Assembly (NCBI RefSeq): GCF_021134715.1
Contig: NC_060019.1
Span: forward strand, 11,360,001-11,424,000
From: Daphnia pulex
Taxonomy: Eukaryota > Arthropoda > Branchiopoda > Diplostraca > Daphniidae
Reading direction: 5' to 3'
Length of the DNA stretch: 64,000 bases
The notes under the pieces were generated by a model, which searched no databases, was not told where the DNA came from, and saw only the letters and a program-made list of their open reading frames with translations. Numbering within the stretch: position 1 is the stretch's first letter; each line of letters begins with the position of its first letter. Both the position numbers and the translations under genes were made by a program. Below are positions 1 to 52,300 of the stretch, piece after piece.

Positions 1-111
1 CCACTATTACATCTTTCAAATGGTACCTACAAAATTTTACAAATACAAAACAAAACAATTCATGTTAAATAGGAGAGCCAAAAGCACATTATTTTTTTTT
101 TTTTATCATAC
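1..111 (-). other. Vps26 intron, cut by the window edge
   Basis: This stretch follows the phase-2 donor at 111-110 (GTATGA). It holds a long A tract on the minus strand and no coding sequence that I can place. Confidence 0.7.
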
Positions 112-1022
112 TTAGACTTGTTGTATTCAAACTCAATATGTAAGGAATCCTCTATGCCAACTTCCATTTTGATACTGCTGTTCATTTCTGGATAAGAACT
201 TAGAGTGTGCACTGCCAAGTCTAGTTCTTTGACCAAATCTGTTAATCTTCTAACAACTGTCACTCTCAGGAAGTATCTGTTAAAATATACTTAACAATGT
301 TAATGTTTTTCAATTAAGTTCTCAGAATTATTACCTGAGCTTGACATTAGTCCCAGTGTAGACTTCATAAGGTTTCTCTACTTGGTTGAAATCAAAATCA
401 TAACTAGTGTTATGATGAAGTTCACCAGGACGAGCCAATTCTTTAACTAATGAAGTAAACTCATGATGATTCCCTCTGTCATAATAAAGCTCAATCTGTC
501 CAAGGAATTCTATCTTGATGCCTTGATGTTCTAATTTGTAGCCTGGTCGCTTGAGTGTAATATTAACCTGCAAATAAAAGCAATAATTAAAATCTGTGCA
601 CTGAAAATTTGCAATAGACATGGATTTACCTTTCCTGACAGGCTTTCTCCATCAAAAAATAAAAACAGCCTCTCTTTTTTCCCATCTTCGGTTTTAACTT
701 CTGCAGTCCTTCTAGTTGCAGCTCCATCTAGAATAATGTCGATCTCTGCACTTTGTCCAAACCCAAAGAAGCTCTAAACACATACAATTTCCATTAGATC
801 AGACAAAAATTTATTAAATCTATTGATACTACAACTGCATACTAAAATCAGAGGGAAAGCAAATGCTTAACACCAATTCAGTAAACAATTTCTAAATCGC
901 GTATCAAGCCATTCAGTTAACAACCAAGTGTCAATACAAAAGAAAAATGCAAAACTATAACAGGACAATTTTCTTTTGTTTCTTAATAATGCCTGGTTAC
1001 ATTTCTATAAAAAACATACCAT
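112..1022 (-). CDS. Vps26: Vps26, retromer cargo-selective subunit (5' part, 181 residues visible)
   Basis: Coding exons on the minus strand are 1022-1020 (the ATG only), 773-630, 567-335 and 276-112, all with GT..AG junctions and continuous phase. The last visible exon ends in phase 2 and the gene continues off the left edge; the family is about 330 residues. The protein starts MSFFGFGQSAEIDI and contains KRPGYKLEHQGIKIEFLGQI and SSYPEMNSSIKMEVGIED, which are near-invariant Vps26A/B segments of the arrestin-like fold. Vps26 forms the retromer trimer with Vps35 and Vps29 and returns cargo from endosomes to the Golgi or plasma membrane. The start is chosen because MSFFGFG is the family N-terminus and needs the ATG just before the 1019 donor. 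The neighbouring Lkb1 lies upstream in the same orientation. Confidence 0.95.
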
Positions 1023-1656
1023 TTCTCCTCATATAGCTCCGGTCACAAATATATAACAGGCGTTTTCCGGACTGGAGAGAATCCCAAGTTTACTCTTGTC
1101 GTCTACACAAGTATCTGTCGACTACAACAAAAAAAAATTATGTAGGAGGCGTTGCCATTTGGTATTGGTTATCCTATCCGAACTTTGAAGTGCAAACTGC
1201 AAACACACATTTTGTAGAATTTTTTTTTTTATGAAACATAATATGAATGAAATATTGGTGATAAAAAAAGTTGGTTATTTTAAGCCATTCACGGTGTGGT
1301 ACATATTTATTTTTACAAAGTCATGAACAATCAACACTACATTGATGCGCCATTTGTTTTGGCTACGCGTATCCACTGAGTTTCGACAACTTTTGCAAAT
1401 TCTAAAGCGAAAAACAACATAAATACACACGGACAAACCAATTTTTTAATTAAATTTCACTTTTATCATGGCGTTAGATGGCAAAAGTTACCGTATGACA
1501 AGATAACGACCATACTTCCCGCAAAATCAGATATTTTAGTAACAGCAAACATTAATTTTTTTCTTCTCTACAATTACTTTCTCATTCACGGCAAAACACG
1601 AAGAAGGCAAAACATTTCATCAGCTAAAACAAAAAAAAAGGCAAGACCTGGTAAGT
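1023..1656. other. Intergenic: Vps26 5' leader and promoter, Lkb1 downstream flank
   Basis: No conserved coding frame is visible. The part nearest 1023 must hold the Vps26 leader, including an out-of-frame ATG at 1032-1030. The part nearest 1656 is the Lkb1 3' flank. The two genes are in tandem, so this short AT-rich gap should contain the Vps26 promoter. I see no clear TATA box. Confidence 0.5.
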
Positions 1657-1662
1657 TTTATT
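1657..1662 (-). terminator. Lkb1 poly(A) signal AATAAA
   Basis: AATAAA on the minus strand lies about 6 bases past the Lkb1 stop codon (TAA at 1671-1669), followed by an AT/GT-rich stretch. If used, the 3' UTR is only a few tens of bases long. Confidence 0.55.
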
Positions 1663-1668
1663 CACTTG

Positions 1669-3312
<1,644 letters not shown>

Positions 3313-5689
3313 TTTCTTCGTGTGCTGTCCCAAGAGTTGACTTTCTGCCCTGGGAAGTACAATTCATCTGAAGTTCACAATACATTGGTTGTTGCTTGGC
3401 AGATCCATAACTGTAATAGAAATTCACTCTTTGCCGGCGATACACAGCCTACAGAACGCCTAAGAGCGATGTAAATAAGGCGTCCGACAGTTTCTGAAGT
3501 TCGAAATTAATAAAGTCCAACAAAAGTGACATCATCCATGGTCGATGCCTATTATTCAACTCACGTTAGCCCATAACATATAATCACTGTAGACAATACT
3601 ATCCAGGCGTTGGCATAAATACAAGTTTTTTAGTTTCGTCCGGATTTTCTCGATAAAATTTTTTTCCTCTCGCTCAATGAATGCAATGTGCGGTGTTGCC
3701 GGCTGGTACGTAACTAGACGTGTGTAACGCAGAAACCGGGCGGAGGAACAAAAACCGGAGATTTTATTTACGAAGCATCTTTTTATATATTGCTCTCTCT
3801 GTTTGAACCTCGAAGGTATTGGGTTACGATAGTTCGAACTGAATCGCACATCTTAGTCCATCAATCAAACCCAATTTTGTAAACTATTTGTCGGTGCATT
3901 ATGGATGTATAGCCATGATTCATCAGAAAATTCGATTCCGGAAATGTTTTGAAAGGTTTTTCATGAAAATAAAAACCCCTTTTTATTTTTAATTGGATAT
4001 ATCAAGTTTATAGTTTCCTGTTATTACGTTTCTTCACGATTTAAAAAAGGACGAAAACGATTTCAAGCGAAATCTAACCAGTTATTAGTCAGCTACGCAA
4101 TATTGTATACAAGAGACCGGTGTATTCCTTATACACTGAATAACGACAGTAGAGAGAGTGAGAGAGAGAAGAAAGAGATGGGAAGGAAGACAAAGGAACA
4201 GGCAAATGAAAGGAAAGCAAATTCTTCAGGAGTCGATTAGAAGGCTCCGCCAATAAGTACAAACGGGTGCATTGTATTTATATTTATAAAATGATACCCC
4301 AAACAACTTCAAAAGATATGATTTTAAAAATAAAATAATAATAATAATAAAACAATAAATTCAGAAAGAAAAAAAACAGAACCAAAAATTCCACAGCTTT
4401 TGCTCGGCGTTGCACACCATCATTCATATTTTCAAAATAAACTCCCAAAGGCGGGACCCCGAAAAAGAGGACGGGAACAAACACAAATAATGAAAGAGAA
4501 TATCGACAAATTATATAATAACGCCCAGACTGCTTATTTTTTTTTTGCTTTCGTCCGTGTAACGGTACTTCAGCAGGCAGGCCCATATCATGCGAGGCAA
4601 TTGAAATCGCGAGCAGGACAATGATATCAAATCCAATCAAATCCCCACGAGCCAAACCAGTTTGTCAAATGTTTTATGTATACGCCTATATATACTTTTA
4701 ATATTGCATGAGCGTGTTTATGTGTAGTATATATAGATTTAATTAATTGTATGTATAAGATGCACATGTGGCGTCGAACGCTCTTGCATGACTCGGTTCG
4801 TGCCCGACATTTCTTTTAATGTTTGGTGTTCGCCTTTTTCTTTGGCGTTTAAAAATAAAAGTCAATTGATTTTTGTTTCTTCTTTCTTTAGCCAATTAAT
4901 GATTTTAAAAATAATGAATTTAAAAAAAAAATCAGGAAGTTCTTCTATAGAAGCAAGCACTTTTTTGCGTGCGTTGTGGCTTATAATACAATACAACGTA
5001 ATTTAATAGCGAAGAAAGTGTCTGTAAGCACCAAGCCATCGATAAAGTTCGATGTCATCTCTTTACAAGTTCCAATAAACCACCGTTTTCCCAAAACAAC
5101 AGCAAAAAAAAAATCTAGGGAGGAGAGTTAATAACAATGGGACAATAACCAGGGAAACAAAACTGTACATCAAAGACTTTATAATGGCTCTGGGTCTGGG
5201 AGCAGCAGCAACGGGACTGGTGAATGAAGGATGAAGAATTCGTCAGTTTTTTTTTTCCGAAATAAAAAAATTTCAACTACAAAACAATAACACATGCGGA
5301 CTGTAATAAAATGTAAGACATAATTAAATGTCATCAATAATTAACGGTATCAATGGGATCTAATTTCCAAATGGCTGGAAAACAAAATGTCAGCAGCACG
5401 AATCATTAAGGCAAACCAGATGTGTTTTTTTTTTTGTGTTTTGTTTTTTTAAATTGTGGTTATTATTTTTGGTTTGGTTTATGTTCTCTTTTTTTCTGAC
5501 TGCGCACAATGTTGACAACGCACTACAAGAAGTCAAAATGATTCCTTAAAAGGCTGAACGTGATGTTCTAACCAACAAATTCATGTGTTTAACATTCAAT
5601 GCGTTTTCTTTGGCGTGTTTGATTCGTTTGATTTCACTTGCAATAATTATAGAGTCCTTCACGTTTCTGAGGGGGATTTCTTTTCGTTT
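3313..5689. other. Intergenic: Lkb1 upstream region and PKC 3' UTR
   Basis: No supported coding exon. The part next to 3313 is the Lkb1 leader and promoter; the part below 5690 is the PKC 3' UTR. I see no canonical AATAAA within about 400 bases of the PKC stop, so the UTR end is unknown. The middle has a GA-rich tract (about 4149-4197) and several A/T runs. Confidence 0.5.
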
Positions 5690-43362
<37,673 letters not shown>

Positions 43363-46300
43363 GGCGGGAATTTTTAAATTTTTGCAAAAATTTAAAAAAG
43401 GCAAATCAAGTGAGAGAGAGACGATAAACCGGGCCGCGCCGAATGAAAGAAATAATTGACTGAACAAGAGTCACAAAACACACTCGGCGGTTGGTTGCGC
43501 ACACAATAAACGGGGAGAAGATGGGATGGTGGGTGATGCAACTGTGTCAAAGAGGAAGACGCCGTTCCTGTTCGATACCACCGGCTCGACTGGTTGGCCG
43601 ATGGCTCGGCTCTTTTATCGTCATCCTCTTCAAGACGGGCCAGCGCCAAATAAAAAGCCCGTCTTGCGCACATACACGACAACCTTTTGACGTGCGCGTC
43701 TGAGCAAACGTCGTCCGCTTTCATCGTTGCTCGTCTTGTCTCCACACTTGAACACAAAACTTTAACCGCAAAAGTTTTGGTGGGTTACAAAAATTTCGGT
43801 TTTCTACTGTGGAATTTGAATGAACGCAATTATGCAAATTTTAACGGTCGATTTTTACGAGTTTGGAGTGAAAAAAAAAGGGTTGGATTACGAGCTAATC
43901 ATTCTTCTACGGGTTTCATTGTTTGCCGATGGTGTAATTCGAGTGATGGGAAATGAAGACTGCGCATACATTGATGATATTACATCTGGCGCCGATAAAT
44001 ATTTGGGCTACACACAAACTATGAAAGGATCTACTATTTATTTCTTCATCTCTTAACCGCTTGTATAATATGGGATCAGACTGCCTGGCAATGTGGAGGG
44101 AGGATCGCTAGAGCTCAACAAGACAATCGATTTTCTTTTTTCTTTCCTTTCCTATCGCCGGTTATGAAAATGGTGAAAGTGTAGTAGTGTACTACATACG
44201 TAGAGCTAGGTATAGCCAATAATTCTTTACTTTACATCTCTTTTTTGTAACTGTAATTTACTTTTGAAAACTATTCTTTGACTTTTGATATCCAACAATG
44301 GATGAATTACACTTAAAAAGAGAGACATAACAAATGCAAAAAAAAGACAGTAAAATAAGCTAAGATTAACTCAGTTTAAGTAGCTCGAAAATGAGAATTT
44401 CACAGTAAAAAATGTGCTACACTTGAAATCGAATGCTGTAAAATTAGCTCAACGTGCTCAAGTGGAAAAGCATTCAAATCTTAAAACTACATTAAACCCT
44501 ACCAATGTCCAATACAACAAATTAGAATTAGAGAACACAATAATTACCCAAAAATATCCAACGATCCATTGCAAAACGCAGTCGTGAATAACAGACCGCA
44601 AAAATGGACAACCTCCTCGATCGACAATAAACACTGACAATGAAAGCCCTCCAATTCGACCGAAGCTTTGTTGCCATTTCAAAAATAATCAACAATATTT
44701 TATTTGTATTTTTTTTTGTAAATAAATACCGTGAATATTCTAAAATAAAAAGCTTTAATTTAATGACGATAATTTCAGAATGTTGATTTAATTATAATTC
44801 CTTAAAAATTAAATTCAACGTGGTCTTTGAAGTTTGAAAAAGGTGGGTGGTTAAAACGTGGAAAAGGAGGGGATGAGTACAAGGTTCTAAAAAGAAAGTA
44901 GTGTGGTAGGTTAGGAAATGACAATCAGTGACAAATCAGCTTAGACTTTGAATGTGAAATTTTGATTGTGATGCAATTTCTACTTAATTGATGAGTCACA
45001 CCCCCAAATGTCACATTCTAAGTTCTAACATGCCGCCAAGTTAATAAAAGAGAAGAAATCCAAAATTAAGTCAATAAAGTAGCTATTTAGTACAGACCCG
45101 TGGAAATATTCTTCGTCTGCAGTTATGTCACACAACACACAAGTCTGTCGCGGTTGGGAAAACTCGCGTCTAAACGGTAAAATTCGCAAGTCTAAGCCGA
45201 GATGACACGTAAACATGGCAGTTATAATATCTACGAACTGTGAACATGTCACGGCCCAGAGTAGAATATCGTGTAGCCTTTTAGTCTAGCTCGTGGGGGG
45301 AAAAGAAAGAAAAGAAATATCTAAACAGTTTTTTGTCAACACGACTACACGAGAAACCAATCCAAATTTTATACGAGCACTTTTATATACACGACAGTTC
45401 TAAATATAGCAGCCTCTTGTTCAATATTTTATAATTTTCTTTCTTTTCAATATTCAGCATCGAGTTTTACACATCCAAATCTCCTCTAGCGGATTATATG
45501 AGGTTGTATCATGTGATATGGGCCGGATCCAATTTCGTTCACGCTGATCGAGTCGGTGCATTTTGATTTAGATCTATGCCTCAACTATTTTTCCATCGCT
45601 AGAAATAAATGCTATTTGGTGAATACATATTATAGTAATAGAATGTACTTTTATGTATACCACCGCCTCGATCCTCGCTCTCCAAAGAATAAATTTGGAT
45701 ATTATTGTGTGTTTTCTCGGATGTGTTCATCAATATTTAAACGATCGGAAAAATCTACTTTCAAAAAGTCCATCCGATGGGATATTCCCAAACGTAATTA
45801 TTTCTCTTTTTTTTTTCTCTCCTGGACAACACATCAATATTCCCAATTCTTATTTTATTTCCAGACTAGGTATTAAAATGAAAAGAAAAAGTGTTAAACC
45901 CTGCCAGACCAATCCTTCACGGAGCACAAGTACACATCCGTCAGCGAAGGGAGTACAAGGATATCATTATATCGTCCGTCTATCTCATCGCCATTAACCG
46001 GGAACGTGAGACGACTGTCCAAGTGTTTGATTCACTCTATTTTATATATGTGGCTGCTCCTGCTGCTGCTGGGGATCCGAATAATAGGGCGACATTGAGG
46101 CAGGATCTGCGATCCTCGTTTCACTTTTCATTTCAGATGGAATTGCAACCATCACGTCACAAGGCCGTGTGTGCACGGCGCAAGACTAGCGAGTCTTCCG
46201 TGAGAGATATGTACACGTCCGACACATTTCGCACCCGCGTCCACTTGAAGGGTGATTCATTCCGGCCTATCTCCAAAGGTCACAATATCCCCCACCAAAA

Positions 46301-49300
46301 AATATAAAAATAGGGAAATGCTTTTTAGAGGTTGTCAGGGTAACGGACTGGTCCGTCACCCCTCCCGGGTCGTTTTCTATGGAACCGGCCATCTTGTAAA
46401 AATGATCCGAGTCAAAAAGTCGTAACCTTTGACCTTATACGGAAGGAACAAAACGACGTCATAGGAGATCAGAAATAAACGGAGGGGATTGAAATGTAAC
46501 ACTGTCAAATAATTCCCAAAGATTCAGTTAGATTGGTCTGGAACACATCAATATAAATATATCTTCCGGTCGGGAATTGATTTCCTGTTTGCTAGCGGCA
46601 CTTGCTCAGTGTAGGAGACAAACAGTACCGCCGCACAAGATGCTGCTAGAAGAATAATCGTTTGCTGCTTTCTAGGAAATTCGATTCCATCGCTAGCGAC
46701 GTCGTCGGACTTGATAGGATGGTTATGTTGCGTTTCCGGCCTGCATGCCTCGGGTCATCGAGTCTTCTTCCTGCAATATATATATAACTAACTGCATCAC
46801 CGTCTAGAAAAACTTGAATCTTCCTTCTTTTTACTGTGCGTTATAGAGTTGTCGCCGCTGGCGTTCGTTCCCAAAGTGTTTGCCATTTTCACACGAGTTT
46901 TCCGACGACTAACTGTATAAGAGCTGATATGATTTACATATATCCTAGACGAACAGCCGGCAGCAGCAGCAGCTCCCTAATGGAATAGTTTATACACTAT
47001 ACAGCATTATTCAACTTTCATCTTTGAATCTGCTCTCTCCATCACGACACAACCAATTCCGGCGCGCACGTTGGTTTGATTCCATTTCAAAAGGCTGTGA
47101 ATGCGTTTAATGATTTCTAACTGCTCGACAACAACAACTCGACGCGGATTTTTTCAGCGCTCGATTCAATCTGGTTTGTGTGTGTGTGTGTTTACTCTAC
47201 TTGTCACCGCACTCCACTTGATGTCAGTTCCATTTCCCGCCACAGCCGAATTTCACCATTTGCTGGATGATGTGTGTATGGCACTATTTCAATCACAATC
47301 ACAGAAGCCCGGTGAATTCATGTATTAACTTTAGAAACTGATGCCTAGTGCTAGTTTATTTATATACTGCGGATGTGACGCGGTACACGTATACACTCGA
47401 TTTATTTCAATATTCCGCTTATGGATTGGATTGCGCCGGCTCAATCGGATGCTGTTGTATACATGTACAAGGCTCAATCAATCATCGCGGCTTATTCGTC
47501 TCTGTCTGATTCACCAGAGTACGGATGACAAGAAGATCGGCCCCATATTCCATTCAAATCAGAATCTGTTCTGTGTAATAGTTTATAGACTGCCAATATA
47601 TTCCAGCGCGCGGTTCAATCATCTTTGTATATGGGCCGCATACAATGTGTAGTGAATGGCTGTGTTGTAGTAGTACAGGCGGTAAAGTATAGTATCGTCA
47701 CGCCAGGACAAGCCGATCGAATGACGGATGAAACGGACCAATAAGGAAACGGCCAGAATAATATAAAAGACGACACGATCAATTTTTTTGTTTTGGCAAA
47801 TTTCATTATTCCACATTTCCATTTGTTTCTCTTTTATTTCACGTCTCTTTTTATCTCTGGACTTGTGGACAAATTGGACGAAATGTAACAGAAGCAATCG
47901 GCTTTAAATATCCCGCCAAATGTTTAAATCTGTGCCGATGCTACTACTTTTGGTAGAATAGTACATAAAAGACATCCAAATCCCGATGGGAAAACAAAAG
48001 TAATTTTGCGCTGTCAAACTTTTTATTTGACCAATTTGTTTTTTCCCACGATATTCAACTCGACAGACAGTCGCCGGCCAGCACTTTTCGGTCAACAAAC
48101 ATGCGGTACGACGTCTGAAAATTCCAGATTTTATATAGAAAGAAACGGGAAAAAAGAGGCTTCTTATAATACGCCAAAAGCGGATGACAATGTTTCCGTA
48201 TTGCGGATAATGCGGATGTCTTACCGTATACAACTGCCGGGCGCCACAACATCATTTTGCTATACGACAGACGGCCAAAATCCAAGTCTGACATATTGGA
48301 TTGAAAAAGTTTCTCTCTCATACCGTCCGGCATATTAGCATATATTTAAAAAAAAAAAAGGAAAAAATCAAATTCTGCGCAATTTTACTTATTTTTCTCG
48401 GCGGACTTCACTAGACATTCACAACTCGTCGCTGGCCAAAAATAAAAAAAAAAAAGTAGAGATAACAAAACTTTTTGACCATTTTTTTTCTTTCGGCCTT
48501 TCAGATTTCAAACGTTGGCCAGAAGAAGAAAAAGAGCAAAAATTCTTTGTATATAAGAGACCCAGCCCGGCCAGCCCGCTTGTACAAACAACTCTGCCAA
48601 CTAGGCTAGTCAAATGTGGTATACATGTTATCGCACATACAGTATAAGGCCTTTTTTTTTAGCACCGCAATGTTGACTTATCTTCTGCTGGCTTTGACTT
48701 GGTATAAAAAAGGAAACAAAAAATAAGAAAATTCAACTCAAACCAAACAGAACAAAATTTTCAGAGTCGTCGTCCGCTGTCCGCAACGTAACATGAGCGA
48801 GTAAAGATAAAAAGAAAAAAATAAACTCCGTCAGGCTATTTCTTTTTCTCTCTGTTTTGTGTGTGTACGTGTTTTGATATTACTACTGGACATTTCCTAG
48901 CAGCGGCAGAGTCAAATTGCTTATACATGGACATCATTCATCCTCTTTTTTTATTATTATTATTCTTTAGATCTTTAAGTTGAAGGCCGTGGGCGTTGTC
49001 TTATTAGATACAACTGTGACATGTTTTCCGTTTAGAACCGGCAGCAGAGCTTGGTGCTGCTGCTGCGACGGCCAGTTTCTTTTCCTAGAGCGACGGTTGT
49101 ATATCCATTCTGGAAATAATGCTGTGTGATGCAAGTGATAGTCTACAACTTGGTATATATAAGTTGTCTCTGTTATTTGGGCGGGTGGTTCCGACTGGAA
49201 ATATTTTTGCATCGTATTTTTCGGTAAAAAAAGGAAAGGCGAAATAAATAATAAAATAAGAGTCCTATACAGCACAGCAGCAGCAAAGAGACTGCCCGTT

Positions 49301-52300
49301 TTTTTCTTCTTTAGATTGCTTTTTATTTCACATCCATCTCGCATGTAGATGTATAATATACATTCCATAATTGAGTTACACGAAGCTCTCTAGCATCAGC
49401 ATCCGTCTAGCTCTCTCCGCGCTTCCTCATTTCGACATTGTTTCTCGACAAGAAAATAATGGCCGGGCATGTAAAGGCCTGATATAATATTCCCCCCTTT
49501 TTCTTTTTGTAGCTGTTAAAATACTTATTTTAATTGTTTATTTATCTTGCAGCTTTTTCCTCGTCTTTTATTCATTCACAAATAGAAGGGGGGGATGTTG
49601 GCACAGATTCGTTGCGCGATATACAAATAAATATAATATCCTGTTTGATTATGCGCCTGATGATGTTGAGCGAATAATGAGCGCACAATCAGTATATCTA
49701 CAGCCAAACCAATCGATTCCTCACGTATATCTTGCGAATATAAGCCGATATCGCCACTCATCTGCTGGATGAGGGCCATCGTCATCCGAAAAAAATATCT
49801 AGAACTTTAGTGATACAATGTTCGTTAGAGCTCTTGTAAAGGAATATAGTACATATAAGCGTCAACGGCTGATTGTCTATTAGGGAATAGAAGATGGGGA
49901 TATAGAACCCTATTTCTCCGTGGTGTGTGTGATGAGGCTGACCTTAATCACTTGTTTCTCATAATAATTAGCCAATATTAGATCTAGGTGGTACATATAT
50001 ACTTAGACGTTAGACCCGCATATGTCGTAATCATTTTCCTGTGGGATGATTAGTAGTATAGTAAAGTTCCCTGTGAACCCCACAGAGACTTGAGAATAAG
50101 TCTCTATTCTCTTGCCAAGAAAATCAAAAAAAGGGGGGGGGGGTATAGCTCAGGAAATGACGTCATCGCTACATCAAGTAACACATGTGGACGTGATGGA
50201 GATGAAAGAGGGGGAATCCAAAAACAACTGGACTTATGTAAGTCAGATAGGCAAAAACGCAATCCGCAGCGGCCAGCAGCTAGTAGCTTCTTCTTATTCT
50301 GACCCTGCTGGTCACTATATGGCTGTACACTCGATCAAGCTTGAAGGACAAACAACAACAAACAGCCAAGTCTTCTTCTTTCATTCTTTTTCTTTTTTAA
50401 TAAAAAAACAAAAAAACAAAACAAAAAAGGATAAGTAAAGAAAATATAATTCCGCCGGAACTGCGGACCGCTGGCGCATCCAACTCCGCACATAGGCTTT
50501 CTTGTATTATATATTAGATTGCTGCTGCCGCATGGGAAGTAAAGCCAAGTTTGATTTATTTGTTGAAATTTTAATAAGGTTTTTTTTTATTTGTACAATA
50601 TGCGATAGGTAATGTATACGAATTGAAGTTGAGTTATCATATCAGATTTAAATGCAGGGAAATTTCTTTTGTGCCAATGGCCTGGACGCCAGCAAAATAA
50701 AAAAATAAAATGTTTATGCGCGGTTGAATTTCATTCAAAAGAAGATGGCACCAGCGATATAGCTATATAACATGTATTAGCAATTGAACTATAGGATACA
50801 CATATGTATAGCCTGTGACTGGAATGAATGATGACTCATCGATCAAAAAGTGTTAAGCCGTCGTGAAACGACTTGATTGTGGTGGTGATGGTCTTTCCCG
50901 CCCCCCATTCACTCCCCAAAATGGTGTCCGACTGCCATCCGTCAGCAGCCCCCTTCCACAGCGGGAAATGGACGTGAAAAATTTCACGTGTTTCCTGCTG
51001 GAGCCTTGTGCTGGACAATAATGCTATAATAGTGTGTCTGTCTAGCTAGCCTCCTGCTGGATGTAATGGAATCTGATGCGGAATAATCGGGTCCAACTGG
51101 ATGGCTCACTGGGCGGTCCTTGTACACGGACCAACGGTAATGGAAAGCAACTCTCCATCATGTCGCGTCGTCGTCCTATACCGGAAAGAGAGAACGCATA
51201 GAAAAAGGAGGACTTTTTCCAGCGGGACTCCCGCACGCGTGAGATTCATTTTATTTATTTTGTAGGTCACGTAGTGTAGACCTCGCAAAACATTTTATAA
51301 GGCACCAATTCAATAATAACTCTATGACATTCAATGCCTATTCATATGGACGTAACGTGTTCCACCCACGCCCTGTTGTATAGTTACAATCAGTGGGCGC
51401 CAAGTTAAATAGGAGGGCCACTCCCGAGCAACGCTGGTCCCATTATACCCGGACCGGACGCCTTGTTATTATTTACTATACTAACTCATATCATCCTGAA
51501 TAAGCTGGCAAAAGAAAAAGAAATATTATAATAAGATAGTCCGGGAGTTCGTATAAATAATATGACACATAGGCTTAGAGAAAAATAGGTTAGTTTAAGT
51601 TTGATCGTTGTCAAACGTCTTTGACTTAGTTTAAGAGAATTTTTGAAAGCTAATCAAAGAGCTCATCACCCACCAGCGCGACCTTCTTCTTCACTTTGAG
51701 TTAAACACACAAACATTATCCGACGTGCTGATCCAGAATTACGCAAGAGACCTGCTCTGTGCCGTTGGCACATAATCCCCCACGCTTTCTAGAATTTTAT
51801 TTCATTTGATTTTTAATTTTTTTTTCCCCCGACCGTTGGAGGTGATTATTTGCCCAGCGCTTTTGGGTTGTCCATTACCACCCACTTTTTCTCTCGTGTG
51901 GAGAAAATTCGGTTGCGTGCGGACTTTTATATTTGATGGGCTGATGCGGCCTTGCTATCTCTCTCTCGTCTATTATTATATTGCTCAATAATAAAGCGCT
52001 TTTGATGGTGGTGGGCAACTGTGAAGCGCCAATCAACAAGCTGCAATTTGTGGCACTCTTGACCCAATCTGGGCAGCATGTTATCAAGGAGAATTTATTA
52101 TAGTGCGGGGGTTTCTCCTATCGCAACCAGCGTATAATAGGCCAAGTCCCATTTTGTTATAGCAGTTTTTATTGAACAAGAGATTTGAAATGAAATTCTT
52201 AAAATCTCAGGGGAAACAATTACAAAAATAAATCTCCCAATCTACGACGATACATATATAGTTTATTACTCTGTTTTACTTGCTGACTTTATTACTACCC

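Noticed and set aside
3556..3849. 97-codon minus-strand frame upstream of Lkb1
   Set aside because: No recognisable domain and no splice link to Lkb1; probably leader or intergenic sequence.
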